In this document: positions 6,998 through 14,814 of the stretch, piece after piece
How the letters are laid out: each line of letters begins with the position of its first letter
Position numbering within the stretch: the first letter of the stretch is position 1
The notes under the pieces: generated by a model
What the model was told of the DNA's origin: nothing
Database searches by the model: none
Seen by the model: only the letters and a program-made list of their open reading frames with translations
Position numbers and translations under genes: made by a program
Source of the DNA: Minisyncoccota bacterium
GTDB taxonomy: Bacteria; Patescibacteriota; Minisyncoccia; UBA6257; XYB1-36-10
NCBI GenBank assembly: GCA_028709185.1
Contig: JAQVXM010000001.1
Location: 1 to 31,431 of the forward strand
DNA: 31,431 bases
Reading direction: 5' to 3'

Positions 6998-7026
6998 TTG
7001 ACTTTTATCATTTTATTTATTATTGT
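6998..7026 (+). promoter_or_regulatory. Sigma70-type promoter for the NUDIX gene
   Basis: TTGACT (6998-7003) starts 1 nt after the glyA stop codon; TATTGT (7021-7026) follows with a 17-bp spacer. The leader would be about 45 nt and contains the gene's GGGAG ribosome site. Confidence 0.5.
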
Positions 7027-7078
7027 ATAGAAAGACAAGAAATAACTTTGACATATATTTTAGAAAAGGGAGATTGAA

Positions 7079-7474
7079 ATGGATAAAAAGAAATCAGTCG
7101 TGGCGTTAATTGTGAAAGGAAAGAAAGTTTTAATTGGAAAGAAAAGAAAAAAGAAGGGAAAAAATCGAGACGGGGCGTGGCATATTCCAAGTGGAAAAAT
7201 AAAAGAAGGGGAGAGAAGAAAAGAAGCTTTAGAAAGGGAAATGAAAGAGGAGTTGGGAGAAGATTCTTCGATAAAAATTTTGGAATTTTTAGGTAGATAT
7301 GAAACGCAAAAAGGCGTGGCTAGTTGGTATAAATGTTCTTTTTCCGGAAAAATATCTCCAGCAAGCGATTTAGAAGAAGCTGTGTTTGTTTCTGGAAAAA
7401 AAGCTTTTGAAATTTGCGGCAGAAGATCGGGAGAATGGCCTCAAATAGTGAAAAAAATGTTGAAGTGTTTGTAA
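7079..7474 (+). CDS. NUDIX hydrolase
   Basis: 131 residues. The Nudix box GX5EX7REUXEEXGU is present at residues 39-61 (GKIKEGE, then RE at 53-54, EE at 57-58, G60), with an E instead of the usual aliphatic at the last position. DGAWHIPSGKI precedes it, as in MutT-like pyrophosphohydrolases. Residues 14-30 are strongly basic. AAAAGGGAGA precedes ATG 7079 by about 6 nt. Substrate cannot be assigned: candidates are oxidised nucleotides or other nucleoside diphosphate derivatives. It sits between glyA and folD but has its own promoter and terminator, so it is not clearly part of the folate pathway. Confidence 0.9.
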   Translation: MDKKKSVVALIVKGKKVLIGKKRKKKGKNRDGAWHIPSGKIKEGERRKEALEREMKEELGEDSSIKILEFLGRYETQKGVASWYKCSFSGKISPASDLEEAVFVSGKKAFEICGRRSGEWPQIVKKMLKCL

Positions 7475-7490
7475 AATGAGTTTTTTAATA

Positions 7491-7516
7491 AAGCGGCTCC
7501 AAAGCCGCTTTTTTTA
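7491..7516 (+). terminator. Terminator after the NUDIX gene
   Basis: Perfect 8-bp stem AAGCGGCT (7491-7498) / AGCCGCTT (7503-7510) with loop CCAA, followed by a T-run to about 7515. Confidence 0.92.
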
Positions 7517-7555
7517 ATTAAATTGAGAGTATTAAAATTCTTAAAATAATTTTAT

Positions 7556-7584
7556 TTGCTCATTTTTTTAAAATGAAGTAAATT
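7556..7584 (+). promoter_or_regulatory. Possible promoter for folD
   Basis: TTGCTC (7556-7561) and TAAATT (7579-7584) with a 17-bp spacer. The -10 ends 9 nt before ATG 7594, so the mRNA would start within a few bases of the start codon. Confidence 0.35.
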
Positions 7585-7593
7585 AAAAAAGAA

Positions 7594-8418
7594 ATGAAAA
7601 TAGACGGAAAAAAAATAGCGGAGGAAATAAAAGAAAAAATAAAGAATTCTTTTGATTTTGTTCGAGAGGCAAAAAGACCGCATATTTTGGCAGTGGTTTA
7701 TGCAGGAGAAAATCAAGCGTCAGAAACTTTTATAAAAATAAAAGAAAAAACAGCAAAAGAGCTAAAAATTGATTTTAGAGTTTATAAGTTTAGCGAAAAT
7801 ATTTCCAGTAAAAAATTGAGAGAAGAGGTGGTAAAAATTGGAAAACAAGAATTAGTCAAAGGTTTAATAGTTCAGTTGCCATTGCCTGAAAAAATTAATC
7901 GGCAAAAAATTTTAAACGCTATACCAGAAAAAAAAGACTTAGATTGTCTCTCGGAAAAAAATTGGGGTAAATTAGTGTTGAAAAAAGAAGGAGTTTTGCC
8001 GCCGGCCGTTGAGGCGGTAAAAGAAATTTTAAAAATAAAAGAAATAGATTTCAGTTTACAGGGAAACAATATGAGAGTGGCGGTGGTAGGGGCTGGATTT
8101 TTAGTAGGGAAGCCGGTAGCGGTGTGGATGATGGGGAAAGTGGGGGAATTGGCTGTGTTTGACGAGGGAAGTGATTTAAACGAACTTAAAAAATATGATT
8201 TAGTAGTAACCGGAGTAGGAAAGGCGGGAATAATAAAAACTGAATTTTTAAAAGAAGGGGCGGGAGTGATTGATTTCGGATATGATGGAGGAAAAGGAGA
8301 TTTAGACGTAAATAATGAAAAAGAATTAGAAAAGTTATCTTTTTATACACCAACTCCCGGAGGAACCGGGCCAATATTAGTGGCAAAACTGTTTGAAAAT
8401 TTTTTCAAATCGGTTTAA
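7594..8418 (+). CDS. folD: Methylenetetrahydrofolate dehydrogenase / cyclohydrolase
   Basis: 274 residues. The bifunctional enzyme interconverts 5,10-methylene-THF and 10-formyl-THF. Seen: catalytic Lys K50 in SETFIKIKEK, GLIVQLPLP, KDLDCLS (the usual KDVDG region), the Rossmann loop VAVVGAGFLVGKPVA, and the C-terminal TPTPGGTGPILVA. The conserved Tyr four residues before the catalytic Lys is Phe here (F46). The start ATG 7594 has no Shine-Dalgarno site and a possible -10 immediately upstream. With glyA it provides the core of a small one-carbon pathway (serine to formyl-THF). The coding end contains a perfect 8-bp palindrome (8391-8408) without a T-run, so no convincing terminator is visible. 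Confidence 0.96.
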   Translation: MKIDGKKIAEEIKEKIKNSFDFVREAKRPHILAVVYAGENQASETFIKIKEKTAKELKIDFRVYKFSENISSKKLREEVVKIGKQELVKGLIVQLPLPEKINRQKILNAIPEKKDLDCLSEKNWGKLVLKKEGVLPPAVEAVKEILKIKEIDFSLQGNNMRVAVVGAGFLVGKPVAVWMMGKVGELAVFDEGSDLNELKKYDLVVTGVGKAGIIKTEFLKEGAGVIDFGYDGGKGDLDVNNEKELEKLSFYTPTPGGTGPILVAKLFENFFKSV

Positions 8419-8518
8419 AAAAATAATCATTTTTATTAGTCAGCGGTTGTTAGTTAATTTTAGCTGTGTTTTTAAAACAGTTTTTTTAGATTGCTAGGTT
8501 GATTTTTTTGAATAATAG

Positions 8519-8547
8519 TTGACAAAATAAAATAATATGTATATATT
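8519..8547 (+). promoter_or_regulatory. Strong sigma70 consensus promoter
   Basis: TTGACA (8519-8524) and TATATT (8542-8547) with a 17-bp spacer. It drives the small gene at 8588, whose leader of about 35 nt ends in a purine-rich AAGGAAGGAAGAG ribosome site. Confidence 0.8.
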
Positions 8548-8587
8548 CTAGAAAGAATCAAATAAAATAAAAGGAAGGAAGAGAAAC

Positions 8588-8830
8588 ATGAATAAATTTG
8601 CGGTTCTGATTTATCGGAAAGTTAAGGAAAAAGCAAGAATAAGTATTATTTTTTGTTCGTCATGTTCTTCGGCAGAATATTATGTTTCCTCTTTCACTCA
8701 AGAGGAAAACAATAAGATTGTCGCTTTGTTAAACGTTGAACAAAGGGTTATTAGCTTGAAGAAGGGAGAAAGCGTAGTTCCTTTTCTTAACTGGTTAAAT
8801 AAAAATGTCCCAAATTGGAAAGCAAATTAG
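8588..8830 (+). CDS. Small protein of unknown function with CSSC motif
   Basis: 80 residues, no signal peptide, no membrane segment. It has a CxxC (C23-S-S-C26) after a short hydrophobic strand (SIIF), which is compatible with a small metal- or redox-site but not diagnostic. The remainder is amphipathic (EENNKIVALLNVEQRV, VVPFLNWLNKNV). The gene is an autonomous unit: near-perfect promoter, AAGGAAGGAAG ribosome site before ATG 8588, and a strong terminator right after its stop, so it is probably well expressed. I recognise no family. Confidence 0.72.
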   Translation: MNKFAVLIYRKVKEKARISIIFCSSCSSAEYYVSSFTQEENNKIVALLNVEQRVISLKKGESVVPFLNWLNKNVPNWKAN

Positions 8831-8852
8831 AAAATGGGATAGCGATTTTTAC

Positions 8853-8884
8853 AAAAGAGGTGAAAAAAATCACCTCTTTTTTTT
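8853..8884 (+). terminator. Strong terminator after the 8588 gene
   Basis: Perfect 11-bp stem AAAAGAGGTGA (8853-8863) / TCACCTCTTTT (8870-8880), A6 loop, and a run of eight T residues (8877-8884). Confidence 0.92.
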
Positions 8885-8902
8885 ACTAAATAGTGTCAAA
8901 AG

Positions 8903-8930
8903 TTGATAAAAATAATAAAGTTATTATAAT
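8903..8930 (+). promoter_or_regulatory. Sigma70-type promoter for the L,D-transpeptidase fusion gene
   Basis: TTGATA (8903-8908) and perfect TATAAT (8925-8930) with a 16-bp spacer. Predicted leader is about 19 nt with no Shine-Dalgarno sequence. Confidence 0.7.
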
Positions 8931-8955
8931 TTGGTTTAAGATTTAATTTTATTTT

Positions 8956-10311
8956 ATGGCAAGGCGTCATTTTTACGGTTATATTTTTTTGACGGCAGTC
9001 TTAGCTTTTTCTGCCGGTTTTTTATTTTGGAATTATTCAAAAGGGGAAGAGATATTTAATTTGAATCCAATTATTTTTCAAGGAGGAAATGGAAAAAGTT
9101 TCCAATATGGAGCTTATCCAGAACTTGGCAATGCTGATTTTTTTAAAAAAGTGAAAGAAAGAATAATGAAAGAGGGACAAAAATTCATAGAAGCGGATTT
9201 GTCGGAAATGAAAATAAGGTTTTATGAAGGAGAAAAAATGATATTTGAGGCGCCAATAAAGACGAAGGGAAAAGAAGGTTCATGGTGGGAAACACCGGCA
9301 GGAATTTATGAAGTAAAAGAGAAAGAAAAAAATCATTTTTCTTCTTTTGGAAAAGTTTATACGCCGTGGAATATACAGTTTCAGGGAAATTTTTTTATAC
9401 ATGGATGGCCTTATTATGAAAACGGAACTCCGGTTAGTTCTGAATACTCAGGAGGGTGTGTGAGATTAGGAGATGAAGATGCTAAAAAGATTTATGAAAT
9501 GGCGGAAAAGGGAATGCCGATTTTGGTTTTCGAGAGTCATTTTGGAAGTGATAATTTTAAACCAATAATAAAGGAGGAAATAAAGGCAACAGCGGAAGCA
9601 TATCTTGCGGCAGATTTAAAAAGTAATTTTGTGTATGCAGGAAAAAATACCGAAGAGATAAAACCGATAGCATCAATCACAAAACTTGCAACAGCTTTAA
9701 CGGCAGCGGAATACATAAATTTAGAAAAAGAGATAGAGATTTTTCCGGAAGCAATAATTTATACTTCTAAACCGAGACTTGAAGTTCAAGAAAAATATCG
9801 AGTTTTTGATTTGCTTTATCCGATGCTTCTTGAATCTTCAAATGAAGCGGCAGAAGCAACCGCAATAAATTTTGGAAGAAACTATTTTATTAAAAAAATG
9901 AATGAAAAAGCTGTGGCTCTTGGCATGGAAAAAACTATATTTGTTGATCCAACCGGAGCGGGGGAAGGAAATGTGGCGACAGCGGAGGATTTATTTAATT
10001 TGGCAAAATATCTTTATTTTAATAGAAGTTTTGTTTTGGATATTTCTTCAGGAGGAGCAAAAAATACAGCTTATGGAGATACGGCTTTTGAAAATTTGTC
10101 CAATTTTAATGATTTTTTGCTGGAGGGATTTAAAGGGGGGAAGGTAGGAAAAACAAATGTGGCTAAAGAAACAGCTTTGATGATTTATGAAATTGAAATA
10201 AACGGAGAAAAGAGACCGGTAGCGGTGATAGTTTTAGGAAGCGAAAATAATAAGGAGGACGTGAAAGAAATTTTAAGAGTGATAAGAGAAAAGTATAGTT
10301 TGGCTGAATAA
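8956..10311 (+). CDS. L,D-transpeptidase (YkuD) fused to a D,D-carboxypeptidase-like (S11) domain
   Basis: 451 residues. A signal anchor (about 7-26) places the rest outside. Domain 1 (about 75-195) is YkuD: H149 in FFIHGWP and the catalytic SGGCVR with C168 and R170. It makes 3-3 peptidoglycan cross-links from tetrapeptide donors. Domain 2 (about 205-450) has the penicillin-binding fold motifs of S11 D-Ala-D-Ala carboxypeptidases: SITK (S240, K243) and SSN (294-296). The third box reads KVG (396-398) instead of KTG, in the context GGKVGKTNVAKE. The first enzyme needs tetrapeptides, which the second type produces, so the fusion could couple the two steps. The KVG change may weaken catalysis. 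It has its own promoter; a bidirectional terminator follows. Confidence 0.93.
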   Translation: MARRHFYGYIFLTAVLAFSAGFLFWNYSKGEEIFNLNPIIFQGGNGKSFQYGAYPELGNADFFKKVKERIMKEGQKFIEADLSEMKIRFYEGEKMIFEAPIKTKGKEGSWWETPAGIYEVKEKEKNHFSSFGKVYTPWNIQFQGNFFIHGWPYYENGTPVSSEYSGGCVRLGDEDAKKIYEMAEKGMPILVFESHFGSDNFKPIIKEEIKATAEAYLAADLKSNFVYAGKNTEEIKPIASITKLATALTAAEYINLEKEIEIFPEAIIYTSKPRLEVQEKYRVFDLLYPMLLESSNEAAEATAINFGRNYFIKKMNEKAVALGMEKTIFVDPTGAGEGNVATAEDLFNLAKYLYFNRSFVLDISSGGAKNTAYGDTAFENLSNFNDFLLEGFKGGKVGKTNVAKETALMIYEIEINGEKRPVAVIVLGSENNKEDVKEILRVIREKYSLAE

Positions 10312-10337
10312 AAAATGGAATTGCTTGATAAAAAAAC

Positions 10338-10392
10338 AACAGCTAAAAAAAACAGGGCTAATCACCAATCGTTTTTTAGCTGTTATTTTTTT
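10338..10392. terminator. Bidirectional terminator between the transpeptidase gene and recA
   Basis: 13-bp stem AACAGCTAAAAAA (10338-10350) / TTTTTTAGCTGTT (10372-10384) with a 21-nt loop. A T-run follows on the plus strand (10386-10392), and the complementary A-run upstream gives a T-run on the minus strand as well. Confidence 0.8.
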
Positions 10393-10519
10393 AGATAATT
10401 TCTTAGTAAGGGGTAGAGTGATGATAAGGTAATTGTCTAACCGACAATTTTTATTGAAGAAAAATTAAAGATATGAATAAAAAATAGAAATAGTTCTTCA
10501 AAATGGGGCTAATCGTCAA

Positions 10520-10539
10520 CCTGCCTGCCGGTAGGCAGG
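10520..10539. repeat. GC-rich imperfect palindrome, CPR-type intergenic repeat
   Basis: CCTGCCTGCCGGTAGGCAGG is a near-perfect 20-nt palindrome (one G-T pair) and the most GC-rich stretch in an otherwise AT-rich gap. I recall near-identical CCTGCC...GGCAGG palindromes scattered in Parcubacteria genomes, where they also invade coding regions as PAGRQAG-type peptides. This is recall, not a search result. Confidence 0.65.
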
Positions 10540-10627
10540 AATTTTCTCAGAATTGTCGGCAATTTAAATAATTTTTCCGTGAAAGGGAAAAGCGATAATA
10601 ATACAGTTATTTTCGGTGACTTCGAAA

Positions 10628-11644
10628 TTATATTTGTTCTTCTTTTATTTTTTCTAAAACTTTCTTTTTTATAGAATCAAGAAGTTTTTTATCTTCTTTT
10701 AGCTTGTTTTTGGCGTTATCAAAACCGACAGCAATTTTTTCTTTTTCAAAGGAAAGGGTGGAGCCGGATTTTGTGACGATGTCATATTTTATGGCGGCAG
10801 TCAGAACGTCGGCTTCATAAGATATTCCTTCACCCCACATAATAAAAAATTCGGCAATTTTAAAAGGAGGAGCAACTTTATTTTTAACCACTTTAACTTT
10901 AACTTGACTTCCGACAATTTCTTCTCCTTTTTTGACTTGAGCGATGCGGCGAACGTCGATGCGGACAGAGGCATAGAATTTGAGAGCGCGGCCACCAGGA
11001 GTAGTTTCGGGATTGCCGAACATAACGCCTATTTTTTCACGAAGCTGATTAATAAAAATAATAAGCGTTTTACTTTGATTAGCGATGGCTGAAATTTTAC
11101 GGAGAGCTTGACCCATCATGCGGGCTTGAAGGCCCATATGCTGAGCACCCATTTCACCTTCAATTTCAGCTTTAGGAGTTAGAGCGGCAACAGAATCAAC
11201 AACAACAACGTCAATGATTTTTGAGCGAACCAAGCTTTCTAAAATATTTAAAGCTTCTTCGCCATTATCCGGTTGAGAAATGAGCAATTCATTTATTTTA
11301 ACGCCTAGTTTTGCGGCGTAGTCAGGATCCATGGCATGTTCAGCATCAATAAAAGCGGCTTTTCCTCCTTTTTTTTGGGCTTGAGCGATTATATTTAAAG
11401 CAAGAGTGGTTTTTCCAGATGATTCCGGTCCATAAATTTCAACAATGCGTCCTTTTGGGAGACCATTAACACCAAGAGCGATATCAAGAGAAAAAGAACC
11501 AGTAGGAATAACATCAACATTAACTTTTCTGACTTCTCCTAAGGTCATAATGGAACCCTCGCCAAAACGACTTTTTAATTCAGAAAGAAGAGATTCGATA
11601 TTTTCTTTAGGTTCAATATGCGCGGCTGATTTCTTTTTTGCCAT
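10628..11644 (-). CDS. recA: Recombinase RecA
   Basis: 338 residues, slightly shorter than the E. coli protein (about 350). Walker A is GPESSGKT (K78), Walker B region VVVVDSVAALTP, then loop L1/L2 landmarks EGEMGAQHMGLQARMM and INQLREKIGVMFGNPETTPGG. It loads on single-stranded DNA for strand exchange and promotes SOS repressor cleavage. The C-terminus is mixed Lys/Glu rather than strongly acidic. It is the last gene of a minus-strand set ftsK, HTH protein, recA. A TATATT box (minus strand, 11660-11655) ends 10 nt before the start codon, so recA may also be transcribed on its own with a very short leader. Confidence 0.98.
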   Translation of the reverse strand: MAKKKSAAHIEPKENIESLLSELKSRFGEGSIMTLGEVRKVNVDVIPTGSFSLDIALGVNGLPKGRIVEIYGPESSGKTTLALNIIAQAQKKGGKAAFIDAEHAMDPDYAAKLGVKINELLISQPDNGEEALNILESLVRSKIIDVVVVDSVAALTPKAEIEGEMGAQHMGLQARMMGQALRKISAIANQSKTLIIFINQLREKIGVMFGNPETTPGGRALKFYASVRIDVRRIAQVKKGEEIVGSQVKVKVVKNKVAPPFKIAEFFIMWGEGISYEADVLTAAIKYDIVTKSGSTLSFEKEKIAVGFDNAKNKLKEDKKLLDSIKKKVLEKIKEEQI

Positions 11645-11745
11645 AGATATTCAAAATATAATCCATTATCTGCTGATAAAGAATTATTGATAAATAATAA
11701 TGATATTATTATACGATTTTTGATTTTGATTGCCAATTTAAGAAA

Positions 11746-12441
11746 TTATTCCGATGGTATGGCGTCAGGAGAATTTTCATTTTCAGTTTCGGAAGAAGAA
11801 GGAGAAGAATCAGTTTTTTCGAAAATTATTTGGCGAGAGACAGAAGTTTCACGTCCGAGAAATTTTTTAGTTTTTATTTCGAAAGTGTTAACACCTTCCT
11901 GAAGAAGAACGCTTTTTTCAAAAGAACCATCTTCTTTTATATCAACAAGTTCGTTGTTGATGGAAAGTTTATTTTCCAACTCGGCATTTCCTCTTAAAAC
12001 ATAAGTTTCAATGTTGGTAGAAATATTTGATTCAGCCGGATCAAGAACGACAAGATAAGGTTTTCCAAAAAGAGCGTTAAAACGAAAAATAAGATAAACA
12101 AAAACAAGGACGACAAAAGAAGAAATAGTAAATATTTTTGTATTATTAATCGGTTCGAAAGCAAAACGGTTCTTAGGAAGAAGATCTTTTTCTCCGGAGG
12201 TTCTGATGTCGAATTCTTTTTTGAAAACTTGCCAGACTAGTTCACTTTCAAGATTAAGCGTTTCAGAAAGGCGGGTAAAATAGCCATGCAAATAAGGAGA
12301 CGAGGGAAGTTTTTCATAATCACCGCGAATAATGAGTTCAACATAATGTTCCGGAACACGGCTTAATTCGGCAAGTTTTCCAATACTTAAACCTTTATGT
12401 TCTATAGCATCAATGATTATTTCTTTAAACGGTTTATCCAT
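11746..12441 (-). CDS. RodZ-like membrane-anchored HTH protein
   Basis: 231 residues. The N-terminal RodZ-type (HTH_25) helix-turn-helix occupies about 5-75, with SIGKLAELSRVPEHYVELI and SPYLHGYFTRLSETL. A single membrane helix is at about 103-120. An extracytoplasmic beta-sandwich-like domain (about 128-208) includes the pattern LSINNELVDIKEDGSFEKSV, then VNTFEIKTKKFLG, as in bacillopeptidase F/Ig-like modules. A Ser/Glu-rich tail ends it. In rods RodZ links MreB to the wall; no MreB gene is visible here, so a cell-shape role is only an analogy. It lies between ftsK (86-nt gap) and recA (101-nt gap). An inverted repeat TTAATAC/GTATTAA (12475-12498) sits in its upstream gap. Confidence 0.85.
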   Translation of the reverse strand: MDKPFKEIIIDAIEHKGLSIGKLAELSRVPEHYVELIIRGDYEKLPSSPYLHGYFTRLSETLNLESELVWQVFKKEFDIRTSGEKDLLPKNRFAFEPINNTKIFTISSFVVLVFVYLIFRFNALFGKPYLVVLDPAESNISTNIETYVLRGNAELENKLSINNELVDIKEDGSFEKSVLLQEGVNTFEIKTKKFLGRETSVSRQIIFEKTDSSPSSSETENENSPDAIPSE

Positions 12442-12526
12442 AAGATAAAAATAAAATAAAAAGACATCACTTTTTTAATACAAAATATGGTGTATTAAAT
12501 ATATTAAAGTATGGTTTTTACGGAGA

Positions 12527-14692
12527 TTATGCGTCTTTATTTATTTCGCCAAAACGAGAATCACCTTCATTACCGAGAAAAACTTCTCTTGGTTTGGCTC
12601 CCTCTCCTGGTCCAATTATGCCTTTTTCTTCCATAATATCAAGCAGGCGAGCAGCTCGGGCATAACCAACTTTAAGGCGACGTTGAAGAAGGGAAGCGGA
12701 AGCTTTTTGAGCTTGTTTAACAGTTTCGATGGCTTCTTCGAGCATATCATCTTCATCTCCGCTTGTTTCAAAATTGTCAAAAAGATCTTTTTTGTCAATT
12801 TTTTCTTTTTCATCGCTATTTTCTTTTGATTTTTCGAATTCCGGTTTTTCTTCACCTTCAGCAATTTCATCAGTTATTTCTTTATTGTTTTCTCTAATGA
12901 AATTGGCTATTTCCTGGATTTCATCTTCAGTAACAAGAGGAGATTGAATTCTTTTTGGTTTGGAAAAAGTGGGGCTAATAAGAAGCATGTCTCCTTGTCC
13001 TAGAAGTTTTTCAGCTCCGGAAGTATCTAAAATAGTGCGGGAATCAATTTGGCTTGCAACTTTAAGGGCGACACGAGTAGTGATGTTAGCTTTAATCAGA
13101 CCGGTAATAACTTCAACGGATGGTCTTTGAGTGGCGAGAATCAGGTGAATGCCAACAGCGCGGGCCATTTGAGAAAGGCGGATGATATAACCTTCCACTT
13201 CTTTTCCGAAAGAAGACATTAAATCGGCAAGTTCGTCGACAGTAATTAAAAGATAAGGCATTTTTTCTCCTTCTTTAGACTTGGAGATTTTTTCGTTATA
13301 GCTTTTTATGTCGCGAGCGCCTGAATTATGAAGAATCTCATAACGTTTTTCCATTTCGCTAATAGCCCAACGGAAAACGCCAACAGCTTTTTTATTTTGA
13401 ATAACAACAGGAGCGACGAGATGGGGAATGCCTTCATAAACGGAAAGTTCAACGCGTTTCGGGTCAATAAAAATAAAGCGAAGATTTTCAGGAGAATTTT
13501 TATAAAGAAGAGAAATAATAATGGAATGAAGAGTGACGGATTTTCCGCTGCCGGTTGAACCGGCAATCAGCATGTGAGGCATTTTATCAATATCCGTATC
13601 AATCGGTTCGCCAGTAACATCACGGCCTAAAATGACGCTTAAAGGAGAAAGATCTTCAAAATTCGAAGTGGAAAGAAGATTTCCGAGACGAACTATAGCG
13701 GCGACTTTGTTTGGAACTTCGACTCCGACTAAAGATCGGCCGGGGATAGGCGCTTCAATTCTAATAGGATGAGCAGCAAGGGCGAGAGCAAGATCTTGGC
13801 TTAAAGCAACAATTTTGGAAAGTTTGACACCTTCGGCCGGTTTTAAAGTATAGCGGGTGACTTTAGGTCCGACATTAATTTCTCCCATTTCAACAGGAAT
13901 ATTAAAACTTTCGAAAGTGCGTTTAATAATATTGGCGTTAAGGCGAAGATCTCCGGCAGTCGCTTTTTCATTAGAAGATTTTAAAAGAGAAAGCGGAGGA
14001 GGGACATAATTTTTAAAATCGATTTTTTTAACTTTCTTTTTAAAAACGGAAAAAATAGGTTCTTTGACTTCAAGGTCTTTTTCTTCTTCCTTTATTTCTT
14101 CTTTGGACTCTTTTTCTGATTTGGTGTCTTTTTCGGCTTCAGTAATTTTTTTCATTTCCTGATTAGTAAGTTTTTCTTCTGTCTGGTTGTTTTTATTTCT
14201 TCTAAAAAAGGAAAGAATTGGGAGGTTTAAAATAAAAATAAGAGAAGAAAGGAGAATAGCAACAGAAATAAGAAGAGCGGCAATAAAGCCAAAAGGAATT
14301 TCAATCATGCCGGCGAGATTACCAGATAAGCCACCTTTTCCGGGAAGGATGAGGTCGATAAAACCCAGCCCGGAAATAATAAAAACAATTCCTCCAAAAA
14401 GGGTAGGACTTAAAATTTTTTCGTGACCGGAAGTAATTAATATAATAGAGATAAGGAGAAAGGCTATGGGAAAAAGATAAAAACCGAAGCCAAAAAGATA
14501 AGAAAGCCAGGAAAAGATAAGATTGCCGGCAGGACCAGAAGAGCCAAAAGCGGAGAGAATAAGGATAATGGATGTAACAAAAAGAATGATAGAAACAATT
14601 AATTTTTTAGTTTCGGGATGAAGAAAGCTCCATTTTTCTCTTTCTTCATCTTCATATCTTTCTTTTTTTAATCTTTTTTTGCGGCGGGACAT
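12527..14692 (-). CDS. ftsK: DNA translocase FtsK/SpoIIIE
   Basis: 721 residues. Four to five N-terminal membrane segments (about 29-49, 58-85, 95-115 and 131-160) are followed by an acidic/lysine-rich linker (about 170-220). The motor has Walker A GSTGSGKS (K384) and Walker B LLITVDELADL, preceded by FIDPKRVELSVYEGIPHL. The C-terminal gamma winged helix is intact: LLQRRLKVGYARAARLLDIM. The linker is short compared with E. coli FtsK, as in many bacteria. It pumps DNA at the septum to complete chromosome segregation, with gamma reading polar KOPS-like sites. The start has no Shine-Dalgarno sequence. It is the first gene of the minus-strand set, divergent from the phosphomutase gene. Confidence 0.97.
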   Translation of the reverse strand: MSRRKKRLKKERYEDEEREKWSFLHPETKKLIVSIILFVTSIILILSAFGSSGPAGNLIFSWLSYLFGFGFYLFPIAFLLISIILITSGHEKILSPTLFGGIVFIISGLGFIDLILPGKGGLSGNLAGMIEIPFGFIAALLISVAILLSSLIFILNLPILSFFRRNKNNQTEEKLTNQEMKKITEAEKDTKSEKESKEEIKEEEKDLEVKEPIFSVFKKKVKKIDFKNYVPPPLSLLKSSNEKATAGDLRLNANIIKRTFESFNIPVEMGEINVGPKVTRYTLKPAEGVKLSKIVALSQDLALALAAHPIRIEAPIPGRSLVGVEVPNKVAAIVRLGNLLSTSNFEDLSPLSVILGRDVTGEPIDTDIDKMPHMLIAGSTGSGKSVTLHSIIISLLYKNSPENLRFIFIDPKRVELSVYEGIPHLVAPVVIQNKKAVGVFRWAISEMEKRYEILHNSGARDIKSYNEKISKSKEGEKMPYLLITVDELADLMSSFGKEVEGYIIRLSQMARAVGIHLILATQRPSVEVITGLIKANITTRVALKVASQIDSRTILDTSGAEKLLGQGDMLLISPTFSKPKRIQSPLVTEDEIQEIANFIRENNKEITDEIAEGEEKPEFEKSKENSDEKEKIDKKDLFDNFETSGDEDDMLEEAIETVKQAQKASASLLQRRLKVGYARAARLLDIMEEKGIIGPGEGAKPREVFLGNEGDSRFGEINKDA

Positions 14693-14814
14693 AAATAAAG
14701 GAATAGAAAATTACAATAAACGGGTATAAAGCACATAATTAATGATTATATTATATAATGACTGGTTATAAATTTCTAATGATAAAGCAAAAAAGATATA
14801 ATAAACAGTAATAA

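Larger units (their letters stand above)
10312..10627. other. Gene-free convergent region with hairpins and repeats
   Basis: This 316-nt gap separates convergent genes. It holds the bidirectional terminator (10338-10392), a second small hairpin AATTGTC/GACAATT (10431-10449) followed by T5, the 20-nt palindrome at 10520-10539, and AATTGTCGG (10551-10559). The last is the reverse complement of CCGACAATT (10441-10449), so a long-range inverted repeat spans the gap. The nonamer GGGCTAATC occurs twice (10355-10363 and 10506-10514). A weaker hairpin (TTTTCC/GGAAAA near 10573-10590) lies 40 nt past the recA stop. No ORF looks real. Confidence 0.6.

Noticed and set aside
12729..12947. Plus-strand Ser-rich ORF inside ftsK, and similar antisense ORFs within recA, ftsK, glyA and the S-layer gene
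   Set aside because: They mirror the codon pattern of the real genes and lack starts with ribosome sites.
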